Source: Pseudomonas sp. GOM7 (GTDB lineage Bacteria; Pseudomonadota; Gammaproteobacteria; Pseudomonadales; Pseudomonadaceae). From it: a stretch of DNA of 64,000 nucleotides. The translations under genes were made by a program, and so were the position numbers. Location: positions 1,612,001 to 1,676,000 of the forward strand of contig NZ_CP113519.1 of assembly GCF_026723825.1 (NCBI RefSeq), written 5' to 3'. The notes below the pieces were generated by a model, which saw only the letters and a program-made list of their open reading frames with translations, was not told where the DNA came from and did no database searches. Below are positions 58,862 to 64,000 of this stretch, in pieces (positions within the stretch are counted from its first letter, which is position 1; every line of letters starts with the position of its first letter).

Positions 58862-59284
58862 ATGCGCCACCTGCTTCTGATCGTATCGCTGTTACCGGGT
58901 CTGGCCGCAGCGGAGATTTATCGCTGGACGGACGAGCAAGGCCGCGTGCACTTTGGCCAGCGCCCGGCTGCCGGTGCCGAGGTGATCGAGGTCAGGCCGC
59001 AGGTGATCGAGCGCGATGCTGATACCCGTGAGCGGGAGGTGCGCAGCCAGCGTTTCTATCAGGCCCGTGAACAGGAGCGGCAACGGGCCGCCGAGCAGGC
59101 CGCGCAGCAGCGCGAACAGCGTGCCAGTGAATGCCGCGAGTTGCGTCAGCGCATGGCGCAGTTACCGGAGGGCTATTCCTACTATCGGGAGGAGGCCAAC
59201 GGCGAGCGTATTTACTATAGTGATGATGAGCTCGACACCGCTCGTCGCCAGATACGCGAGCGCATCGCCGAGCGGTGCTCCTGA
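58862..59284 (+). CDS. DUF4124 domain protein, secreted
   Basis: A 140-residue protein with a signal peptide (cleavage likely after AAA, before EIYRWTDEQ), the DUF4124 motif YRWTDEQGRVHFGQRP, then a highly charged Arg/Glu/Gln-rich helix that may form a coiled coil. This domain is common in pseudomonad envelope proteins of unknown function. It follows the small lipoprotein by 59 nt and may share its transcript. Confidence 0.85.
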   Translation: MRHLLLIVSLLPGLAAAEIYRWTDEQGRVHFGQRPAAGAEVIEVRPQVIERDADTREREVRSQRFYQAREQERQRAAEQAAQQREQRASECRELRQRMAQLPEGYSYYREEANGERIYYSDDELDTARRQIRERIAERCS

Positions 59285-59344
59285 GACTGGTAGTGTGATG
59301 GCTCGAAGGCGCATACTCGGAAACCTTTGTAGCGATATGCCATC

Positions 59345-59701
59345 ATGCCTAGCCAGCGTCGAATCGAGCGGCATCAGCTGCCTTACTACCTGAAGGTCTT
59401 CAACCGCATCACGGACAAGCCGATGGGGTCGATCGGCAATGTCTCCCTCGATGGGTTGATGCTGATCAGTCAGATACCCCTGCTGGTGGGCGTGCAGTTC
59501 GACATGCAACTGAAGATTCCCTCTGCGCACGGCCTGCGCCTGATCAACCTGTCCGGCAAATGCCAGTGGTGCCGTGAGGATGTCACGCCAGGCTCCTATG
59601 ACTCGGGCTTCTCCTTGTTCCCCCCGCCTCAAGACTACCTCGAGATGATCGAGGCGCTGCGCTATTACTTCAGTTTCCATTCGCTGTCGGCCTCGGCCTG
59701 A
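59345..59701 (+). CDS. PilZ domain protein (c-di-GMP binding)
   Basis: A 118-residue single-domain PilZ protein. The c-di-GMP motifs are both present: R5-xxx-R9 at the N-terminus and NVSLDG (32-37, the D/N-x-S-x-x-G motif). It should therefore bind cyclic di-GMP. The partner it regulates is not shown by context. A diguanylate cyclase is encoded 3 kb downstream. Confidence 0.85.
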   Translation: MPSQRRIERHQLPYYLKVFNRITDKPMGSIGNVSLDGLMLISQIPLLVGVQFDMQLKIPSAHGLRLINLSGKCQWCREDVTPGSYDSGFSLFPPPQDYLEMIEALRYYFSFHSLSASA

Positions 59702-59705
59702 CGCC

Positions 59706-60509
59706 TCAGTGCAGGGCTGGCGCCCTGTCGAGACTGCGCAGGCGCTGGCTCAGTTGCAGGCGCATGCCTTCCTCTTCGCATAGCAACAGGGCGTGCTGCA
59801 GGTCGTAACGTTCTCCCTGCGGGCATTCCAGTTGCTGGTAGATGGTGGCTCGGGCCAGATGATCGAGCAGGTTCGGTGGGCCGAGCTGCAACACCCGCTC
59901 GGCATCCTTGAGCGCCGCCAGATGGTCGTCCTGCTGCACGTGTAGCTGGCGCAGGTTGCGTGACAGGCGCAGCAGCATGGTGCGCGCATCCGCCGCTTGC
60001 AGGTGGGCGGCCCCCAGTTCTTCCTGCGGCCCCAGATGATGCACGAGCAGCTCGCGGCAGTCGCGGGTATACAGGCGACGGCCGCCGCAGGGATCGAGCA
60101 GGTGATCGGCGCCTGGAACCCGTAGCAGGAAATGACCGGGGAAGTTCACGCCTTGCAGGGGAATGTCCAGGCGTCTGGCCAGTTCCAGTGCAATCAGTGC
60201 CAGGCTCAGGGGTTGGCCACGGCGCCAGCGCAGGACTTCGTGCAGCAAGGCATGGCGCGGTCGCGTCGGGCCTTCATCGTCCTGGTGATAATCCAGCTCG
60301 CTGAGGCGGCGCAGCAAGGGTTGCGCGAGTTCGCGCAGTGGCAGACTGGGCAGGCCGGCGGCCACCTGCACCTGCAGACCATGCAGGTCAGCCAGCACCT
60401 GGGGTGGCTGTGCGTGCGGATCATGTTCGGCAGCAATCCACAGAGCCGCCTCGAACAGGGCCGGTGGATCTCGCTCCAGACACAGCAGACAGGCTTGACG
60501 TGGGCTCAT
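59706..60509 (-). CDS. SirB1 family protein (transglutaminase-like plus TPR)
   Basis: A 267-residue cytoplasmic protein of the SirB1 family, with a transglutaminase-like fold segment (HEVLRWRRGQPLSLALIALELARRL, GVNFPGHFLLRV) and a C-terminal helical repeat region (LAALKDAERVLQLGPPN). The catalytic state is uncertain. Start at ATG 60509; the frame extends 69 nt further upstream. It converges with the PilZ gene. Confidence 0.82.
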   Translation of the reverse strand: MSPRQACLLCLERDPPALFEAALWIAAEHDPHAQPPQVLADLHGLQVQVAAGLPSLPLRELAQPLLRRLSELDYHQDDEGPTRPRHALLHEVLRWRRGQPLSLALIALELARRLDIPLQGVNFPGHFLLRVPGADHLLDPCGGRRLYTRDCRELLVHHLGPQEELGAAHLQAADARTMLLRLSRNLRQLHVQQDDHLAALKDAERVLQLGPPNLLDHLARATIYQQLECPQGERYDLQHALLLCEEEGMRLQLSQRLRSLDRAPALH

Positions 60510-60602
60510 CGCACGATCTCCGCTTCCTCCCTGGTTTGTAGCGTTTTGTCGTTCGGGCGTCCAGTTTTCGCGTGTCACGGGACTGGGGATTGGCTGTTGG
60601 GA

Positions 60603-60675
60603 GTCGATCTATCCGCGAAGGGGAGCGGCCTTGAGGCTCGATTGATCGCGCATGAATTGGCGCCTACAACAGAAC
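60603..60675. repeat. REP-like inverted repeat
   Basis: Between the SirB1 and DUF488 genes, GATCTATCCGCGAAGGGGAGCGGCC and the inverse-like GATCGCGCATGAATTGGCGCC form an imperfect inverted unit of the GCGAATTCATTCGCGA/GTAGGAGC family common in pseudomonads. The end touches the DUF488 stop region. Confidence 0.45.
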
Positions 60676-60687
60676 AGGCATGGCTGC

Positions 60688-61089
60688 TCAATCGATGCCG
60701 AACTCACCTTGGTAGCACACCGGGGAGCTGGGTTCACCGGTACGTTGCAGTTCGTCTTCGAGGTACTCGGCCAGCACGCGGGCATTGTTGTGGGCCTCGT
60801 CGCGGGCCGCGTAGAGCAACGTGAGGGTGCCGGTCGTCGCGCTGTGCAGCAGGGCCTGCCAGTGTTGCGGTTGCGCATCGAGTTGTTGCCGATAGGCCAG
60901 GCGGAAGGCCTGGAAATCGCCGTCCCGGTGAAAGGCGCGGCGCAGTTCGTCGCTGGGCGCCACTTCCGCCACCCAGGCATCCAGTTGCGCGGCCTCTTTG
61001 CTGATGCCGCGCGGCCAGAGGCGGTCGACCAGCACGCGCTGGCCGTCATCGGCGGCTGCGGCGAGGTAGATGCGTTTGCACTGGACCAT
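60688..61089 (-). CDS. DUF488 family protein (YeaO-like)
   Basis: A 133-residue protein with the family motifs RIYLAAAADDGQRVLVDRLWPRGISKE and LTLLYAARDEAHNNARVLAEYL. DUF488 proteins are small and cytosolic, of uncertain role. AAGGGAGA precedes ATG 61089. Confidence 0.85.
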   Translation of the reverse strand: MVQCKRIYLAAAADDGQRVLVDRLWPRGISKEAAQLDAWVAEVAPSDELRRAFHRDGDFQAFRLAYRQQLDAQPQHWQALLHSATTGTLTLLYAARDEAHNNARVLAEYLEDELQRTGEPSSPVCYQGEFGID

Positions 61090-61140
61090 GCTCGTCTCCC
61101 TTGGTAGGACGGACGGCCCGAGCATAGCCCATCTACACAA

Positions 61141-61162
61141 AGGCCCCGCAAGTGCGGGGCCT
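61141..61162 (-). terminator. Terminator after yebG
   Basis: A perfect 9-bp stem (61141-61149 with 61154-61162) around a 4-nt loop, followed on the minus strand by TTTG, just beyond the yebG stop. Confidence 0.7.
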
Positions 61163-61167
61163 GAGGG

Positions 61168-61425
61168 TCATTCGGCGTTGTCGTTCAGTTCGTCGAGTGC
61201 GTCGGGCTGATTCTTGAAGGCCTTGGCGAACACGTCGCGGTTCTTGGCCATGAAGATACCCAGTTCCTCACCCTGTTGCTCGTTCAGCGAAGGAACCGCC
61301 TTGTGCAGTACCTCGGTCAGCCGTTCGGCCAGTTCGAGCATCTTGTCATAACGGTCGGCTTCGGCTTTATCCATGAACAAGCGCTCCGGATCGCGACTGC
61401 TGCGGTACACCACTTCGACGGCCAT
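61168..61425 (-). CDS. yebG: YebG family DNA-damage-inducible protein
   Basis: An 85-residue protein with the family sequence MAVEVVYRSSRDPERLF and MFMAKNRDVFAKAF-like segment (IFMAKNRDVFAKAF). E. coli YebG is SOS-induced. A perfect LexA box lies 37 nt upstream of the start codon. The biochemical function is unknown. Confidence 0.9.
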   Translation of the reverse strand: MAVEVVYRSSRDPERLFMDKAEADRYDKMLELAERLTEVLHKAVPSLNEQQGEELGIFMAKNRDVFAKAFKNQPDALDELNDNAE

Positions 61426-61462
61426 TCATCACCTCGTCTGCCTTCATGCGTGTCAATATTGG

Positions 61463-61478
61463 CTGTTTATTTATACAG
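61463..61478 (-). promoter_or_regulatory. LexA (SOS) box of yebG
   Basis: CTGT-N8-ACAG (61463-61478, the centre TTATTTAT being A/T only) exactly fits the LexA consensus. It is placed to repress the minus-strand yebG promoter. Confidence 0.88.
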
Positions 61479-61621
61479 TATTCGAGAGCATAAAGAACTC
61501 GCCGCCATTTTGCCAGCAGCGAGTGTATCGGTGTTCAGCGATTCGCAATTATGGGGGCTGAACTCTGGCGCACCCTGGGATTTTTCTTGGTTCATCACAT
61601 TTTCAGGGGGAGTGCCTGATT

Positions 61622-62386
61622 GACACCGGACTGGCAAGTTTGTGTTGTTTTCGGTATTCAAGCGTTTAGCTGATGTCTCCCGTTTCGCCCCCCGGCGACC
61701 TTCTTTTGTCAAACGCCACAAAAGAAGGCAAAAAGGCTTGGCCCCGCCATCCGAGCTAGGCGCCCCCGCCCTGCTGCGCCGGGGTTCGTTCATTCCATCG
61801 TTGCTCCGAGGGCACGCTGCGAAGGGCCATCCCTGGCCCATCGCAGCTCTCGCGGCATCCATGCCGCTCAACCCTCTACGTAACGATTCCACTCACCCTC
61901 CTGAAGGGGCCATTCGCGCGCCTGAGCGGACAGGTGTGCCAGGTTAGTCCTGCGTGCTCTGGCGGCTGTGAAGTCGCGATGTGGCCATCGAGTTAAACCA
62001 AAACTTTCATTCGCGAAGTTTCAACTTGCCGGCTTGCAGCCGGCATCCCGGTCAGCTCTAGGGCTGACCCATGTCCAAGCGCTCCGCACTAATTCTGGGT
62101 TACCGCAGGTTCAGGCGCGTGCAGAGCCCGCCCAGGAGGGCGAACGGAATCGTCGTGGAAGAGGTTGAGCGACATGGATGTCGCGAAAGCCGCGATGGGC
62201 CAGGGATGGCCCACCGTGGCGGGCCTCTGGAGCGGCGATGGAGTGAGCGAACCCTGGCGAAGCCAGGGCCGGATGATCGGGCGGAGGGTTTGGTTACTTT
62301 GCCCGCAAAGTGACTCGCCCGGGAGGGCGAAACCAAGAACATCAGCAAAAACGCGGCAATTCGGAACAGACGCCTGAAAAACCAAG
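61622..62386. repeat. Large near-palindromic structured repeat, copy 3 (inverted)
   Basis: This lies in the 1.1-kb gap between yebG and the diguanylate cyclase, in the opposite orientation to copies 1 and 2. The left end GACACCGGACTGGCAAGTTT matches the repeat end; the right end diverges after GAAAAACCAA (62386) and lacks the expected terminal sequence, so it is probably degraded. Corresponding hairpins are CCTTCTTTTGT/ACAAAAGAAGG (61699-61728), ACTTTG/CAAAGT (62296-62311), GCGGCAT-CC-ATGCCGC (61852-61867) and GCGACAT-GG-ATGTCGC (62169-62184). Flanking similarity with the right flank of copy 1 reaches left to about 61590. Confidence 0.82.
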
Positions 62387-62427
62387 ACCGGGGGTTTTGA
62401 CGAGAGGGGCGAACTGGGCTGGTGTAT

Positions 62428-62433
62428 AGGTCT
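62428..62433 (+). promoter_or_regulatory. Candidate -10 element of the diguanylate cyclase gene
   Basis: TATAAT occurs in TCTTGTATAATCCGCG about 120 nt before the cyclase start. No good -35 sequence is evident at the right spacing. Position is given to within a few bases. Confidence 0.4.
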
Positions 62434-62553
62434 TGTATAATCCGCGTCGCGCCGTGGGAGCCGCGCTCGGAGTCGGCGTAATCCTTGCATTCCCCATAGG
62501 CGCAACTATAGTCAGTGCGCCATGAAAGGACTCCGCAATGCACAAGGCAAGAG

Positions 62554-63738
62554 ATGTTTATGCTTGATTCGATCGGTCGCGTAGAACGCAAATTGCTGGC
62601 CTTGGTCGCGCTGTTCTACCTCAGTCTGATGCTACTGATCGGAGCCATCTGGGGCAGCCAGACCAGTTTCTCCAGTGGACGTGATGTACAAGAGTTGTAT
62701 CGATCTCTTTATCGTCTGAGCCTGCTGCTGCCCAGCTTGCAAGAGGCCGAGCTCGATCAGCGCGGCTATCTGCTTACGGGCAAGGCGCGGTATCTCGAGC
62801 CTTATGCCTTGTCCGTGGAAAGATTCGATGAGCAGCTACGTGGCTTGCTGGATACCCCCACCATGCAGGCGCACGAGGCTGAGTTGCAAGCCATTGCCGA
62901 GCTCGGCCGCTTCAAGCGCGATGAAATGGCGCTGACCCTCGATCTGTACCGTGAGCAGGGCCGGGCAGCGGCCATGGAGCAGTTTTCGGACGAGCGTGGC
63001 GAGCGTTACATGGGCGAGATGCGTACACGTATCGCCAGCATCGAGCGTGCTGTGGCGATTGCCCTGAAGGCGCACAAGGCCGATATCGAATGGCGTTCGA
63101 TGCTGGCGCTCTGGGGTGGTGGGGGTGGGGCACTGCTCATGCTCGGGCTGCTCACGCTGTTGTTCGTCGATCTGCGTCGCGATCTGCGAGAGCGTGGCGA
63201 GTTGCTCGAACGCATGGCGTTCGAGTCGCAACATGACAGCCTGACTCACCTGCTCAATCGGCGTGCCTTCAATGACACCCTGGATCAGGCCCTGGCCCTG
63301 GCGCGCCGTGGTGAACGTTCCGTGGCGCTGCTCTATCTGGATCTCGATGGCTTCAAGACCATCAACGACAAGCTCGGCCATGCGCTGGGCGATGCCGTTC
63401 TCAAATCCGTGGCGGCGCGCTGGAAGACCGTGGTGCGTGAAGGTGAAGTGTTGGCACGCCTGGGGGGCGATGAATTCGCCGTGATCGCCGCAGGCGATAC
63501 CGATGCTGTCGAGCACCTGGCCCAGCGCCTGATCGCTGCACTCGATGGGCCCTTGTTGGTGCAACAGCCCGACGTTCGTGTCGGCGTCAGTGTCGGGCTT
63601 GCCCGCTGTGCCGAGCATGGCGAGGATCGCCGCCGCCTGGTGGCCTCGGCCGATATGGCCATGTACCGCGCCAAGAAGGCCGGCAAGCACTGTTATGCCT
63701 GGCCCGAGGAGCGTCCTTCGGTGCTCGCGGTGGTGTGA
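62554..63738 (+). CDS. Diguanylate cyclase with CHASE3-like sensor
   Basis: A 394-residue inner-membrane enzyme expected to make cyclic di-GMP from GTP. It has one membrane helix (about 12-34), a periplasmic helical region typical of CHASE3 (LYRLSLLLPSLQEAELDQRGYLLTG), a second helix (about 183-205) and a C-terminal GGDEF domain with an intact GGDEF (304-308). The inhibitory site position is R295-E-G-E298, that is RxxE instead of RxxD, so product inhibition may be weak. ATG 62554 has AAGG upstream; ATG 62560 is also possible. No HAMP is seen. Confidence 0.9.
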   Translation: MFMLDSIGRVERKLLALVALFYLSLMLLIGAIWGSQTSFSSGRDVQELYRSLYRLSLLLPSLQEAELDQRGYLLTGKARYLEPYALSVERFDEQLRGLLDTPTMQAHEAELQAIAELGRFKRDEMALTLDLYREQGRAAAMEQFSDERGERYMGEMRTRIASIERAVAIALKAHKADIEWRSMLALWGGGGGALLMLGLLTLLFVDLRRDLRERGELLERMAFESQHDSLTHLLNRRAFNDTLDQALALARRGERSVALLYLDLDGFKTINDKLGHALGDAVLKSVAARWKTVVREGEVLARLGGDEFAVIAAGDTDAVEHLAQRLIAALDGPLLVQQPDVRVGVSVGLARCAEHGEDRRRLVASADMAMYRAKKAGKHCYAWPEERPSVLAVV

Positions 63739-63901
63739 GGCGCATGCTGCTGTGGCGTTTCGTCACATCCCTGCCTCATCCTGGAACTGGTGTCATTCCT
63801 GCGTGGGCAGCCTTGGCTGCCTGCGCGCGGCGGGGCGAGCTGCAAGCGTGCTTCGCATGGCGCGGGGCAGGCCTTCATTTGGATCTTGGGAGAAGTTGTC
63901 G

Positions 63902-64000
63902 ATGAATTGGGCGGAACGTCTGCGTGAAGGGCTGCATGGCCTGGCCGAGTCGCTGGGCAACCTGTTGATGGAGGCCTTCCACTATCTGGCGTTGTTCGCC
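63902..64000 (+). CDS. PsiE-like protein, N-terminal fragment cut by the window edge
   Basis: The last 33 codons of the window start at ATG 63902, preceded by GGGAGAAG, and read MNWAERLREGLHGLAESLGN, then LLMEAFHYLALFA. This resembles the first residues of the phosphate-starvation-inducible PsiE family of small membrane proteins. The rest lies outside the window, so the call is tentative. Confidence 0.55.
   Translation, partial: MNWAERLREGLHGLAESLGNLLMEAFHYLALFA

Noticed and set aside
62522..62584. A 20-codon open frame (MKGLRNAQGKRC...) before and overlapping the diguanylate cyclase start
   Set aside because: There is no ribosome-binding site before it and no sign of attenuation structure, so it is not listed as a leader peptide.

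Overview
The window is a high-GC chromosomal segment of a Pseudomonas-like gammaproteobacterium. The evidence is the conserved gene order dapD-(antiporter)-dapC-glnD-map-rpsB-tsf-pyrH-frr-uppS-cdsA-dxr-rseP-bamA-skp-lpxD-fabZ-lpxA-lpxB-rnhB-dnaE-accA-tilS-pyrG-kdsA-eno-ftsB-ispD, followed by a gfnR-like regulator with adhC-fghA, then ispF-truD-surE-pcm-(DUF368)-nlpD-rpoS-rsmZ. This order and the protein sequences match the genus closely. A placement near the P. mendocina/oleovorans group is an impression, not something the sequence proves. I see no phage, insertion sequence, CRISPR array, tRNA or rRNA gene.

Layout. 1-5.4 kb: a sugar O-acetyltransferase, a small unknown protein, rlmA and dapE on the minus strand; tcdA, a periplasmic binding protein and a DUF1456 protein on the plus strand. 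5.5-6.4 kb: first copy of a large structured non-coding repeat. 6.4-12.7 kb: csdE-csdA, dapD, an ArsC-like reductase, a CPA1 antiporter and dapC. 12.7-15.8 kb: a chemoreceptor with its own FliA promoter, then the second repeat copy. 15.8-55.3 kb: a nearly uninterrupted housekeeping block for nitrogen signalling (glnD), translation, isoprenoid and phospholipid synthesis, outer-membrane assembly, lipid A, DNA replication, fatty acid and CTP synthesis, glycolysis, division, formaldehyde detoxification, protein repair, cell separation and stationary phase. 55.3-55.9 kb: the GacA-controlled small RNA RsmZ, recognisable by its upstream activating site, seven GGA motifs and terminator. 55.9-64 kb: pyruvate kinase, two divergent lipoproteins, small envelope or signalling proteins (DUF4124, PilZ), a SirB1 family protein, DUF488, yebG with a perfect LexA box, the third repeat copy, a CHASE3-like/GGDEF diguanylate cyclase, and the first codons of a PsiE-like gene.

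How the genes connect. DapD, DapC and DapE cover three steps of the succinylase route to diaminopimelate and lysine. Dxr, IspD and IspF belong to the MEP isoprenoid pathway and UppS uses its products to make the cell-wall carrier lipid, which the DUF368 protein may recycle. FabZ, LpxA, LpxD, LpxB and KdsA make lipid A/Kdo precursors, while RseP, BamA and Skp monitor and build the outer membrane. CsdA, CsdE and TcdA act together in cyclic t6A tRNA modification.

The most unusual feature is the family of three ~0.8-0.9 kb near-palindromic repeats (5499-6380, 14915-15751, and 61622-62386 inverted). They carry about 20-bp inverted ends and short hairpins at corresponding places in both arms. Several stems differ in sequence between arms or copies yet stay perfectly paired. 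This suggests selection on folded DNA or RNA rather than on a protein. Each copy lies beside genes that look accessory to the conserved block.
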